NCBI GenBank assembly: GCA_033439795.1 | Contig: JAUTDP010000014.1 | Coordinates: 1,488,001 to 1,552,000, forward strand | DNA length: 64,000 nucleotides | Direction of reading: 5' to 3' | DNA from: Sordaria brevicollis | Taxonomy: Eukaryota > Ascomycota > Sordariomycetes > Sordariales > Sordariaceae | Shown here: in pieces, positions 9,609 through 21,862 of the stretch | How positions within the stretch are numbered: position 1 is the first letter of the stretch | How the letters are laid out: each line of letters begins with the position of its first letter | The notes under the pieces: model-generated | Database searches by the model: none | What the model saw: only the letters and a program-made list of their open reading frames with translations | What the model was told of the DNA's origin: nothing | Program-made: the position numbers and the translations under genes

Positions 9609-11063
9609 TCAAGCCTCCTTCGAATGCTCCTGTTGCTGTTGGTGCGCGAGCTCCTCCCGCTCTTTCATGGCCGCTCGCTCGTTCATTCCCCTAAAGGCCC
9701 GCTTTCCGACCTCGTAACTGCTAATCATAATGGCACAAGCTGGCGCCACCTTCAGCGTACGTGGTATCCAACCCCTGAAGAGACCGGCTACTCCTTCCGT
9801 GGAGAAGATATGCCACAGCAGTCTTGCCATGCTCCTCTCCTCTGGTCTCGCGGCGCTCTTCTCCATCGCCGCAATGGCAGCTTGTGTCGTGGTACTGGTA
9901 TCGCGGTAGACTTGCGTCCTCGTCTTGCCAACGTCGAAAGGCATGGTGGCCACACTGGCGAAGGCTCCAGATAACGCGCCGGCGATGAAGCTGTCGGTGA
10001 ATGTCTCGGTATGGTTCTCCCTGGACTGGGACCTCCGACGGGCTCTGTGGAGGTCCTCAGAATCCAGGTCGAGTGTCCTACCACGGCCCCTGGAACGAGA
10101 CTCGCGCGCGTCCGTCAACGTTCCTCGGATCGTCTCATATCCCCACCAGTACATGCCAGAAAATGGCACGTCACGCCAGAGTGTGAGCGTCAACCCTCTC
10201 CAAAGTGAGCGGTAGCCGTGCGCGTGAACCATGTCTTTAACCCCCCTAAACGTGTGAGTAAGATGTGACCCCGTCGTACTCCCCGGAGAAGCCTGCATGC
10301 GAGTGCGGAATAGCTCGATTGGCCCGACGGCCGTAGCGGCGAGGATGCGGGCGCCAGCGCCAGCGACTAGGGCAGCGTATTCCTCCTTGACGTTTTGTTG
10401 AATCGGACTGGAAGTGTTGAAGCGCAGCCAATCGTAGCCGGTGAAGTAGATGATATTGGCGGGGACAGCCATCAGAAGAGTTGGCGAGAGCCCGCGCCAG
10501 AGGGAGGTAAAGCCTTCATTACGGGCGATCTTGCGGAGACCGTCAAGGGTGGAGTTGAATTTTCGTTGCTTCGTCTCCTCAACCGCGCAGGATATAGCAC
10601 TGGGAGTGATGGCCCCAGAGCCGATGCGCGGGCCGGCGGCAACGATGCATCCCTCAGCGTTGGTGGCAAAGAAAACTTCGCGACAGCAGGCGGTTACGCC
10701 AAGGTTTGAGGGTCGGAAAGCGGAATTAGGTATTTGTGAGCCGGCTAACTTGGAAAAGTCGGAAATTGTATGTGCGGTTGGTGACGGCTGGGTAAAGGCT
10801 TGGGATTGCCATCGGACTCGCACAACGTCGAGAGGAGTCATGAGCAGACTGGTAACTATACTGCCGGTTGTGGCGGAAAGCATCTTCTGGGCGGCCGTGA
10901 TCTCGAGCGGTTCGTTCGGACTTGTGTCGTCGTGAGCCACGGTAGGGAAAGCACTCGGAGTCGGAGCTGCGGAAGCATTCGAGGAAGAGTCATGATGGTG
11001 GTCTATTATCCGATCGTAGTCGTGATCTGCCGAGGAGCGCGCGCCTTGCAGGATAGAAGCCAT
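9609..11063 (-). CDS. Mitochondrial carrier of the MTM1/SLC25A39-40 type
   Basis: A single-exon gene of 484 residues with an excellent start context (CGCCACCATGGCT). It has the three carrier repeats: MTPLDVVRVRWQ (about 78-89), VGPIELFRTRMQ and TMPFDVGKTRTQ carry the PxD/ExxK/R signatures, and LWRGLSPTLL, LWRGLTLTLW and LFRGWIPRTLK are the matching second-helix segments. The long loop between the first signature and the second helix, with a CC pair, is typical of the MTM1/SLC25A39-40 group rather than of nucleotide carriers. This group works in the inner mitochondrial membrane and is linked to manganese superoxide dismutase activation, iron-sulfur metabolism and, in mammals, glutathione import. 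Family assignment is by recognition; the substrate is inferred. Confidence 0.85.
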   Translation of the reverse strand: MASILQGARSSADHDYDRIIDHHHDSSSNASAAPTPSAFPTVAHDDTSPNEPLEITAAQKMLSATTGSIVTSLLMTPLDVVRVRWQSQAFTQPSPTAHTISDFSKLAGSQIPNSAFRPSNLGVTACCREVFFATNAEGCIVAAGPRIGSGAITPSAISCAVEETKQRKFNSTLDGLRKIARNEGFTSLWRGLSPTLLMAVPANIIYFTGYDWLRFNTSSPIQQNVKEEYAALVAGAGARILAATAVGPIELFRTRMQASPGSTTGSHLTHTFRGVKDMVHAHGYRSLWRGLTLTLWRDVPFSGMYWWGYETIRGTLTDARESRSRGRGRTLDLDSEDLHRARRRSQSRENHTETFTDSFIAGALSGAFASVATMPFDVGKTRTQVYRDTSTTTQAAIAAMEKSAARPEERSMARLLWHIFSTEGVAGLFRGWIPRTLKVAPACAIMISSYEVGKRAFRGMNERAAMKEREELAHQQQQEHSKEA

Positions 11064-12417
11064 GGTGGCGGTCGAGAAGCAAGTCTGACGAGGGCCCTAC
11101 GGCCGGCGTTATTTGGAGGCGCGCGTGGAGCGCCGGCAACAAAGAATGCCTCTGCTGTGAGAGGAAGGAGGAGTAAGGACCCGAGGGAATTATAGATGGG
11201 AGTGTGCGTGTGTCACTGCTGGCTGCACGGATGCTGTGTTCTGTCGCGATAAGCAGAACTAAAGCACGAGCACCGGCAGGAACAGGACCGGATGGGAGGG
11301 TAAGGGTAAAGGGTAAGTAGGGGTATGAGTGACAACGTCAACAAAGGTTGTACTAGTGGTTGTATGAAGATGAGATGGATAACGGAAGAAGATGGATGGG
11401 ATGTTGACGAAAGGTTGACGTTTGGCCACTTTCAGGAAGACTGAGGCCCGGCCGATGACTGGATGGGAATTGAACGGGGAAATGTTGAGCGAAGCCGGAG
11501 ATATCGATCGGGGGTCCGAAGAATGGGAGGATGACACTTGCACTTTTCCACCAAACACTTTTTGCCTCGGGGAAGTTGCGTTTGCCTGCTCGGCTCCGTC
11601 ATTCAAGTTGACACACAGAATATTCTGGGTCCCTGTGTCCACTCCTGCAGCGCTAAAACGCTTTTTCTTAGCGCTGAAAAACCCCGCCCGTCTTCTGTTC
11701 TGCAGCCGTTCTCCACTTTAGCTTTTTGAACTGACCCGCTCTTTCCCGACCGACCGAATTCAGCCAAACGGGCACCTCAATGGCTCATTCCCGCCAATTG
11801 TGGGGATGATGTCATCCATCCCTTGCTGATGTAAGCAGTGGCCGTCAAGGTTATCACGTTTATCAGATCCATTTTCGCCTTGATAAGCAAACATCTGATA
11901 AGATAAGCGGGCGGGCCTCAATTCACATGGCTCATCCCGTCTCCATCGTCTCCAGTCTGCCACTTTCCACGATCGTCGGATCTTCCACTCCACTTGGTCG
12001 TATAAGTCGATCTTGTACATAAGTGCTGTCATGAAATCTCTCGAGTAATGAATGAGCTTTTCTGATATAAGGGCTAAGCTGCTAAACTTGGTATTATCGA
12101 TGAAGAGTCTTCTTCCCTTCCTGATCAAGTAAACCGGATCAGCAAAAGGAGCAAGCTTGAATGTGGCTTCAACAACCCGGCTTATCGAAGGAACAGACAA
12201 CAAAGAGAAACGAGGAACAACAACTAAAAGGCGATCCGACGGTGGGAGAACCTCGATTGTATTCGAATCCATGAAACTGATACATGCGTAAGTCCCTGGG
12301 AGAGACGAATCAGTTTGAAAAGTTTTTGAACCACTTATGAAAGGGCTATTCCATTCTAATTTCCCGGAACGTCTGTATAATATATTCCAACATTTAGTTT
12401 CGCTTTTTCGTCACAGT

Positions 12418-12530
12418 TTGGTTATTTTTATTTCCCCCTTCCCCTTCCCTTCCCCCTCCTCTTCTCTTCTTTTCTTTTCCTTTTTTTCCTTTTATTTTAA
12501 TTTATTTTTTCTCATCCATTCCCCCTCAAC
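12418..12530 (+). repeat. Long pyrimidine-rich tract
   Basis: More than 100 bases of almost pure C/T on the plus strand, broken mainly by a few A in TTTATTTTAATTTATT. It could form non-B DNA or be a 3' UTR or promoter tract. Confidence 0.6.
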
Positions 12531-12963
12531 CCATCTCCTCTGTTCACTCATGTCATCGCTCACAAGACTCACACTCCCTATACCTTACATGTTCCCGACT
12601 GTCTCTGCGCACGCATCCACTGCCCCAAGAACAGATTAGGTAGTAGCGACGACTTATGCTCCTCCTGACAAAGTCGCATTTGCTCTTCGTCGTCTTTCTT
12701 CGGATTAGGTCATCGCAGTGGTAGCAGTAGTATAACCCGATGTGGGTTGTGCACATCTTGTCTTTGTCTTGTTCTGTCTCGAGTACGTACGTGCGGTGGC
12801 GTGTAAATTGGTTTTCTTCTCTTGTGTGTTTCGTCGCTTTCGGAGAGTTTTTGGAATACATGGCTGTTCGTCGAGGTCCTTGTTGGGGAGTTACTGTTAC
12901 CTCTTTCCGGAAAAAAATTTGGAAGCCATTACTGATACACGATATAGCCTCCATTCCCTGAAA

Positions 12964-12989
12964 TTTTTTTTTTTTTTTTTTTTTTTTTC
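12964..12989 (+). repeat. Poly-T run of 26
   Basis: Twenty-six consecutive T by direct count, in non-coding DNA. Confidence 0.85.
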
Positions 12990-13705
12990 GGAGATACTCT
13001 GTAGTAGCAATCAGATTGCTAACGTTTGAGCCGATATTCTTCGATGTATCGGTTACCTCTACCTTTAGGTGTACTGAACTTGTACTCAACGCTGGAGATG
13101 AGCTAATATCACGTACGACGTTCGTCGACTTTGGTGAATAGATCAGTGGTTGTTGAATAGCCCGGGCTTTGGTGTTTTAGTCTCACCACAACTAGCGGAT
13201 GACGAGGCCCTTCCTTGTCTTCCTCGGAGTCCATTCCATTTTCTGCTTCACGCTTCCGTTTCATGCCACAAAAGCCTTGTGGTCGAGGGATCTTGATTTC
13301 CTTGGTAGCATATCCTTCTTTTGACAAATCCAAACTAGTCGATCCCTGCCTCTCCTTTTCACTTCATCTACAATTCAGACCTGTGACGGTGTTGTAATTG
13401 TTCTGTGGATACGCGCCATGGGATAATTTTCTTGTGGTAGCTACCTAAACTACATAGAGAACGTCCACTCTTTAGTTATCCGACCAAAAACTGAAGTTAT
13501 GACGCAAGAAAAGAGGTATCTGATAGAAGAGACTTCAACCGAACATGGATGCATAGAACGAAAAAGAAAGCATGTACCCATCAACTCTCAACCTTCCTAA
13601 ACCCATGTTTTCCCATTCCGCCCCTTTCACCCAAACATGCAACTTCCTCTGCTACTCGCCAGCAACCGCTGGTCAGACGATCGGCTCTCGTGACGAGTAA
13701 AGCCC

Positions 13706-16700
13706 CTAATGATACCTCTCCACCAAAGTAACCATGGCCGTATACCCCCTACAACACTCCCTGCTCATCTTGTGACTACACCACGGGCACTTGACCATCG
13801 TCATGATCGCCCCAGACACTCCCAATGCTCGGTCCTCAATCACCGCGTCCGGCTTCGCTATGCACTCGTACACCTTGGACGGCATGTCGAGGAAGAACTG
13901 GCAGCTGCAGCACTGCACCAGAATTTTGGCGAAAGGTTGAGAACAGGCTCCGCCCGCGGCAGCGCGTCGAGCTGCGGCCTCTTTCTCTTCTGCTGTTGGA
14001 CCCTGCGGGGCAAGAGCGAGAGCGGAGGGGCGGGATACGGATACGGGAGGAGGCAGGTTGGAAGTGGAATGGTTGGATTGCTGGAGCATGTGCTTGGGGA
14101 GGGCAGAGAGAATGGGCATTGAGGATGGAACGGGTGGCATGGGCGGGCGAGGTTGTTTGAGGATTGAGACTGGGGGAGTTGAAGCGGAGCGGGATGCTGC
14201 TGATGCGAAGGAGGTCGTTGAGGGTGGAGGTGAAAGAGGTGAGACCAGAGGTGTCGGACTTCGGGATGTTGATGGCGGACTCGGGAATTGCGACACCATT
14301 TGGGGTGAAATGGGGGGTACCACAGGCCATTCTTCGTGCTGTCTCGATGACAAGCTGGAAAGATCTGGGGAGGAGGCAAAACCTGCTGCCGAGGTCGTAA
14401 ACTTTGGTCGACTTGAGCCGCCTGCGGCCGAAGAAGAAGAAGCAGATGAAAAGCTGTCGTGCATGGGAGAAGGTTCACTAGAGCTGGGATAACGATAGTG
14501 CGACTGCTTCCGGTCTCCACTGACGACCCGTTGTTGCTGAGGTCGTGTTTCTCCCGCCTGAGTAGACATACGGGAAGATGTCAACTTTTGGCGTCTCTTG
14601 CATGTGGGTTCCTCTCCGGCCATATCAAACCTCATTTCCGTCCGATTAACAACTTCCGTCTCTTGCGTGGCGGCCACCTCTGCCATCGACACCGTATTAT
14701 AGCTCTGCTCGTCTCCTCTCTCCCACGAGAATGCCTCATGTAACTGCTTCTCATGACTCCTATTCTCAGAACCAAAGTACCCAGCAGTTCGAGTCCGCTT
14801 AGGCGACCTAGGCGGGACAATCATAGAGTCATCGGCCAACGGAATAGTGGTGTGAGCGATTATCGGTGCGCTCACCGGTGCACCGGTAGCACGGATATCC
14901 GGGTCCGAAAGTGACTTCGACATTCTGAGCTGTGGGCCAGTTTCCTCGTGTTCCAAGTTGGGATGGTTGTCCTTGCCCCTCGATGGTGGTCGACTGGACT
15001 CTCTTGGTGAAAGCGACCCTGAGCCGGCAGTTGATCGCTTAGCACCGTAGTTGGCCTTGACCTCACCATTGGCAGCTGTGCAGACTGGTGGATGCTCATC
15101 AAAGTCCAAGTCAATCAAAAGTCCAGTCCTGCTCCACTCTTCACCCATCGTCATCCCTCTATGATTGTCGCGTACCTCAGAGCCATCGCGAGGTGTGGTG
15201 GAAGCCTCAGAGACTGAGTCATCTGAGCATTGACGGAGAGTACGATCGTCATCTTGTTTCTCCACCAGATTGATCGGACTGGCAGTGGTGTCATTCGTCA
15301 CCAATGGCATGTCCTTTGATGACTGAGGTCTTGAGGTGTCCGGAGTTGTTGTTGGCGAGGGAAGTGGTGATGCCTCATCAAATGCAGACGATGACGAGGA
15401 GCCTTCTGAAGCACTCGCTTGCGGTAAGGGCACTTCTGTAGCTTTGATTACGTTACTTGGGGTCGTATCAGAGTTATGTTTAAACGATGTCTCGCTTTCT
15501 TGGGTAGTAACTTGTTGAACACCACCAGATCTATTTTGTTGAATGACCGGCGAGTTAGTCTTGGCCGCGGAAGTGGGTGAAGGTTGCGAACTCAATCGGG
15601 CTCGGAATCTCAGGTAAGGAGGTGCCTGTACCGGTGGCCTCACTGGATCTGAAGGTGCTGGAGGCCCTGACGACATGCCAAGTGCTGCTCTTGCGGCGTC
15701 TCTGAGGCTGCGATTCTTTTTGGTTTGGCTGCTAACGTCGGATCCTGCAACAGAAGACCCTTTCAGGCTTGAAGAGGCATTTGTCAAGGTGACAGATGCT
15801 TCCCCTATCGAGCTCTGCGATCTCGGAGGAGTTGGTGCTTCTTGGGCGGGTGTAGGTTTACCCCCGGTGGCCATTGATGAGAGTACAGCAGCCGAGTAGG
15901 CATGCTCCATGAAGTTGAAGTAATCGGTATCCTTGGAGGGTTTCTTGTTGGCATTGCGATCTGGCTTGACGGCGGTGTTTGACCTGACGCCAACGAGCTT
16001 CAAAGCCACGCTTCTGGCCTCTTGCGAAAGGGATGAACGTCTCGTCTGGGTAGTCTGGGAACTACTCCTTGATGATGGTCCAACGCTGGATGTGCCGGGC
16101 TGTTGGTCACCTGCAACCCCGGCCATTGCGCGGCTGGCGCTCTGGACTCTGGTATGACGGACATATCCATCGCGGGACCGACCTCGTGTGAATTCCTCAA
16201 AAATCAGCGGTGAATCTTGAAGCTGACAGTCGTTGTTGTTTTCCTTGTGTTCGTCATCTTTGCCCTTGAACAGGCGAGATGCGCCTTGTAGTAAGCTGTT
16301 GCTTCGGCCGTGACTTGTGGCAGGTCTGGTCGCTCGCAACATTGGAGTCCTCGACGATGAAGGCGGGAACACTTCTCTCCGCGGAGATGGTATCTGGCCT
16401 GACGATGGGTTGACTACGCCCAGGCTCTCTGACTGTGTTTGCCGTGGCTGTGGCCGTTGTTCAAAGTTCTCATAGCGGAATGTGTGTTGAGGCAGGAGTT
16501 CATCCTGGTGCTCACCCTGAGCAAGAGAAGCGTTGCTCATCCCTGATGAGCCAAGGGCATGATACGGCCGAGTAAGCCGTTGCAGATCATCCGCAGACAG
16601 TGACTTTTCGGCGTTCTGTGCTGGAACGAGGCGGGGATTTGGCAACAGATGTTTGCTGGTGAGAAGTGTATCGGACATTGATCGCTCCGGATCGGCAAGT

Positions 16701-17470
16701 GCGGTAACCCTTGGGTTTTCTTGTGTCGGAGACCGCGGCAACATCGGGGGAGGAGGTTTACTCAGTCGGGCGGCTAGACGTTTCTTGGCGGCTTTTGCGT
16801 CCTTCTCTGCTTGCTCCTTCTCTTTTTTCCGTCGCTCAGCATCTTCCTTCTTTTTCTTCTTCCTCTCGCCGTAGTGTTCCCAACTAGGAGATTGACAGAT
16901 TGAAGACTGGTCTGACATCTCGGCCTCTTTTCCTTCTTCCTCGTCCTCGTCAGGTGCAAGGAATTTGACTTGCTTGTGCAAAGGCTCGACAATCGTTCCT
17001 GGCTGAAGTTGGCTCTCTTCGTGCCTTTCAGCTTGGAAGTCCTTATCTCTTATGAAGTCGTGTTTGACTTCGGTCAGCCCAGTAGGTATGGTGATTGAAA
17101 GTGGTGGTAAGACAAGGCTTCGCCGAACTGCTTTGAGCATCAGGTAATTTTGTTGAGCGGAAAGACGACGGGCAGCCAGAGGAGTGGATGGCTCCTGTTG
17201 ATCAAGAAAAGAGGGAGAAGAGGGTGCTGGTGGAGAAAGCGAGCCATTGTGGTCGTATTGGTCGATCTGTTGGTGGTGAACGGATAACGGTCAGTGGTTT
17301 TACATCATGAGACATCCAGCCGCAAAGCCACGACCCATAGGGAAAGCGGTCAAAGACGGGTGCCCACATACCTGGTATTTGTTTTCCAGCTCCATCATCC
17401 GTTCCAAACCGGTCAAACCAACCCCTTGGGGAGACTTCGTATCGGTAAATTGATCCAACTCAGCTGCCAT
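13706..17470 (-). CDS. Large Ser/Pro-rich protein with cysteine-rich C-terminus
   Basis: Two exons, 17372-17470 and 13706-17266, encode 1219 residues. The intron (GTATGT..CAACAG) is phase 0. The start at 17470 (CAACCATGGCAGCT) is preferred over an in-frame ATG at 17536 with a poor context. Most of the chain is disordered and rich in Ser, Pro, Thr and charged residues, with a lysine/glutamate-rich coiled-coil-like stretch (ERKKKKKEDAERRKKEKEQ) near residues 165-195. The last 80 or so residues look folded: a CCSC group, CIAKPDAVIEDRALGVSGAI, KCPWCSHKM and ECC could bind zinc. I do not recognise a named family. The ordered, cysteine-rich tail behind a long low-complexity body suggests a scaffold or regulatory protein, which is inference only. 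Confidence 0.8.
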
Positions 17471-20400
17471 GGTTGTTGACGGAATGGGCCCAGTACCATG
17501 GAGGAAGCTTTTTGTTTCTGGGTTGCCAGAGTACATACGAAGGGCGAAGCAGGACTAAAGTGAAGGAGGAGGGCAGAATATAACGAAATAATGAGCCACA
17601 CTCAGACGTGCTTCCGAATTCCGACCAGGGACTGTGTCGAAGACCAACGATTCGTGGGCTATGCAGCGGAGAGAAAAGTCGTAAGCAAAACTCGCAAAAT
17701 TGAGTGGTGTGAACGATGTTGGTAAACGCAGTGTTGCCGTGCTTCCGCCCCCGACGTTATCAAAGGCAGCTTCTTTCCGTCTACCGGTACATGCTTCTAT
17801 GCTATACTACTGCCGTCTCGACCGGTCGGGCCAGGGTGACCTGTCGAGAGTACAGGAGCATCTAGTTGTCTTTGGCACGACGCTATGTATTGGAGCGCGT
17901 AGCCGCAGGTCTGGGTGAATGCAAGATATTGGAGCCACGGCTAAAATGCCTTGTCTCTGGTTTTTGAGCCGGTGGCAAGTCCACTCCCACACAGACTGGC
18001 ACTTGTAGAGTTGCACTCATTGACTGACTGGGTGACTGGATGAGCGGAAGTGATGAGTAAGATCGGTTGATTGATCAAGGCTTTTAATGAGGGTTTGTGC
18101 TGAGGGCTGAGTGTAAAGTCCACTTGGTGAAGGAAAGCATCCACTGGTTAAAGCTGATGCATTGTGTATCGTTAATTGTGCCACTTGATGAGAAACCCAC
18201 CGCCTTGTAGCCTACCGTTCCCTCCAAGACCCGTTCCCGCTGAGTATAGTTCTCTCAGTTTCTCTTTTCCCCGTCTTTTTTCTTAGGAGCGACTGCTCAT
18301 TGGAACTTCCAACCTCTTTACCAAGCGGTGGTCGAGTGCAGCTATAATAAGAGAGCCTTGTTGTTTGTGAAACCCTACCAAACTAAGTCCAGTCACCTCA
18401 CCTCACCTAACCTAACCTAACCCGCACTTTGGAACCCGTTACCTGCTCGGATCATGATCAGATGTCGGGCATGGTTAGATTAGGCCGGGAAGACTTGTAG
18501 TAGTGGAAGGTATGTATGTAGGTACTGTGGCACAGTGCACGGGATCGAAGGAGGACAAACAACGACGACATGGCTTCCATTGCGGGCCGTCGGGGAAAGA
18601 TGCGCTAGCATGTCTCCTTGGGAGCCTTCGTAATCAGCTATACGAGAGGGCCAAGATGTAAGAGAGATGTTGGGGCCAGGAACAAGGCATTAGCAGTCCG
18701 CAGAGAGAGAATAGCGAGAACAGCACGAGGGAGAATACTCGACCAATTCCAGCGGGCAAAGGCTCCACGCCGAACCATATTTGGGATTCCTGGCTCTTGC
18801 TCCTGGACACGGCATCATGCAGGAGGTGGAATACAAACTGCGCCCAGTCACGTCGTCGTCGTCGTCGTGGTCGGCTCCACAGAGGCCATATTCCGGGTTA
18901 CTCAGGACGGACCTGCTCGGTGCTATTTTCTTCTCTCGCCTGGGTGATGTGCAGAAGGAGTGCATCCCAGCTTGCACAGGTACCGGGTAGTTCCATGGGG
19001 GTTGTCTTGGATCCGAATAGCAAGGGGGAGGGTAGGTGTGTCACAACATGAAGATCCGGAAAAAGAAGGATGGGCTCATTGTGGGCGTCAATTATGTGTG
19101 CGCGAGAACCACAGAGTAGAAATGATGAAAACCGGGTATCGAAACCCAACATGGAAATAAGATGGATGGAAGAGCTGAGGTTTGAATAAACGATGGCGTG
19201 CTGTTTTTGTTGTTGTCTGGACTATAGAGCCGAAGTTGACAAGAAGTTGGATGGCTGAAGAACAGTCAAAAATGAGATGATTGGGGGAACAAGTTCCGTC
19301 CCATTGACTGCAGTGACGGAAGAAGGACGTTGCCCAATTATTGTCGGAGACCGTTAATGGCCTATCAGCGACTGACCGAAGGTGTACCGTATTCTGTTAG
19401 GAGATAGACCTCACTTGCGGTCAATTTTAACTTTTTGGACTTTCTTGCCAGCGGGGTCAATTGCCCGGGGAAGGTGCGATGATCTGCAAGCCTCAGCGGC
19501 TGTCCCCTGCCACTGCGAGAAGCTGTCAGGGCAGCCAAATCTGACCGGCATCCACCACACCTTCTGTTGTTTCCCCGCGGAATTGCAGCTTTCTCCAAAC
19601 TTCCACTTCCTCAACTTTGTCACCCGACTTTTTCACGGGATTGGCTTCCGAACCTCAATGGACGAACACAAAAGACCCTTCAATCTTGGCTCAGCTAACA
19701 AGCTTTCTGGGCTTGGTCTTGTCTCTTTCTTGTCCTTCTCTTCCCCTATTCTCACCCATGGCTCAGCGACCTTCTTCCGCTTCCTCCTCGGCTGTCCTAC
19801 CCACCAAGGCACCCTCCACGCAGACGCAGACAATACACGCGATGCAGCCCGCTAACGCACCATCTCTTCCATTCTCGGACCCCCAGATCGGCAAATGCGC
19901 TCACGTCTTTTGAGCGGTGCGAATGGACACGGTCGGCCATGGCCTGACTTGGGACTTGCAGGTGTCCAACCTCCGATATCCCCATCAAGAAATCCTGATC
20001 GCTTCGAATGCATCATTGTAGTACAAACTAGGAGCCTCACAAGCCCAAGGCTACAGGCTGTGTCTGTCTTTGGCCTGCTCTGACGATGTCGACATCAAAA
20101 GGCCACAGCATGTTTACCCGCCTGGCCCACCGTCAAGATTCTGAACGAAAAGAACAATACCACCCTTACCCAGCTGCCAGCTCGACCAACCATCCAAGTC
20201 CATGCTCAACTTGGAAGGACGGCCGTCCGTCCGCCTCTTACTCGCAGGATGCCATTGTCGTGTCTCTCAACCATGGTCAACAACGTGGTCGACGAGGATT
20301 TTCGCTGCCACGTACAACACTCGACGGAGCCCAGAAGCAGTTGGCGAGACATGCTCCCGATGTTTCTGATCCAAATTGCTGATCGAGTAAAATGGCGTGC

Positions 20401-21862
20401 TTCCAATGGAGATTGCTTTTTGCTACCGACCACAGAACGCTGATGATACACTGCAGTCGCGCCTCACCCTTTTCTCCGCCTTGATGGCGCAACCGGACCA
20501 TCACCAATCCTGCCCCGATACTGTTCCATTGCTGCTCATCATGGCCTCTGGATTGCAGCCTTGCCTGCCCGTTACACCTCCACCAGAAAACGGCTGGCTC
20601 CTGATGTCAGGAACAGCCAAGAGCGGAGAGTGTTACAGCGTATCACAGCGGTTAGAGCGTCACGAGAACTCATAGGCTCTCGACCGACATAACACTGGTG
20701 ATACCGGGCACAGCAGCTCCAAGTTGCTAGGAACAGCTTCTCAAAGCTTGGAGCTGCTCCCTCGGCCGAAGCTATCGTCTGGCCTACTTGGCAATTGTAG
20801 GGCTAACAGGCGATATAGCTCGTTGAGAGCCTTCCATTTCTTGCTGGTCTTGTTTGCACGGCTCATCCTGGCCTTGTCAATTCTGGAACAGGTTGAGGAT
20901 ACTCATCAACAAATGAATGTCTTGTCAGGGATTCACCGGGCCCGAGACGCCCAATTGAGGCTCACCACCTAAACCTGACCAAGGCTGCTGCTTGATGGAC
21001 ACCCACGATACTACGCCAAAGTCTCGAACCCGATCTTGCCATTACCCGCTACCGCCAGGTTACTCTTCGCTCGAAATTCCTGGTTCAGCTAGGCCGTCGA
21101 TATTAACCAGCGTCTTTTACCAGTACGCGAGATATCATCCACGCGGCAACCAACTCCCTGGCCCCCGGAATCGAAAGGCCCGTCTGCTGCAGAGAGTGTT
21201 TATATATTGACATTACGTGTTCCTCGTCAAAACTCACCATACACTTCCCGCCCCTGGTCAGATATTCGGCCGTCTGTCCACCACGCTCCTCACAACCTCT
21301 CGCCCGGGCATGGTGAAGAAGGACATCCTGTCATTGGCTCGACTATTTCGCCTATTCTACCCCGTGGGGAATATTATTGCTGCTATTCTCGTGCGCAGAA
21401 TAAGCAATCAATTTTCGGCAGCCCGGCAACCAGCAAGCATCGCAGTGATGAAGCATTTGGACGGGTTTGAACTTTTCGTCTGGCATCAGTTCAACCCGCG
21501 ACCGGGTCAGCGCTGTCTACTGGGAATCCCATCTTCGGCATATACGTTTGTCCGAGCCAACTTTCGCGAGCTGTTCTTCCCTGGTTGTTGAGCTGATATA
21601 TGTACTTCAATTATCCGAATGTCAGTCATGCTGAACTCCTGGGCATGCAAGCCGGGATACAACTCCAAGGGCACAGTCAGATCGCAAATATCTCTCCGAT
21701 CCTCACCAAGCGTACTTGGCGATCACATCCTTATCCTCAAACATGCCTTCGGTAGATGATGGGTATCATTGAAATCCAGGTACGGCCTTAGCACATCCCA
21801 CCGCCATTTCCTCGGCCCCGGTGGAACACGACCACAACAAGAAATTCGGCCACTACATTATA
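17471..21862. other. Long gene-poor stretch, 4.4 kb
   Basis: Lies between the start of the large Ser/Pro-rich gene and the end of the PAF-acetylhydrolase-like gene. Open frames here are all under 160 codons and give no recognisable protein or spliced series. It may hold a long regulatory region, a non-coding transcript or an old degraded element; nothing firmer is visible. Confidence 0.45.
18394..18423 (+). repeat. Short CCTCA/CCTAA pentamer array
   Basis: Six consecutive pentamer units, CCTCA passing into CCTAA. It resembles telomere-like sequence, but the unit is five bases, not the TTAGGG hexamer of filamentous fungi. Confidence 0.6.

Larger units (their letters stand above)
11064..13705. 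other. Intergenic, 2.6 kb
   Basis: Holds the promoter of the carrier gene and the 3' flank of the large protein on the same strand. A long pyrimidine tract (about 12418-12530) and a T26 run (12964-12989) stand out. No gene is supported; a 170-codon open frame at 11760-12272 was considered and left out. Confidence 0.5.

Noticed and set aside
11760..12272. 170-codon minus-strand open frame with an ATG
   Set aside because: No recognisable domain, no splice partners and weak codon bias; about the size expected by chance in 2.6 kb.
12553..13089. 178-codon minus-strand frame
   Set aside because: It spans the T26 run (a polylysine in translation), which indicates non-coding DNA.
13109..13333. Small minus-strand frame with a KRKREAENGMDSEEDKEG-like segment
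   Set aside because: Charged composition looks protein-like, but it is short, in the 3' flank of a large gene, and nothing supports a start or splice.
18394..18423. CCTAA repeats as an internal telomere remnant
   Set aside because: The unit is five bases, not six, and only a few copies are present.
21217..21591. 124-codon plus-strand frame in the long gene-poor stretch
   Set aside because: No homology recognised, and neighbouring frames cannot be spliced into a longer protein.
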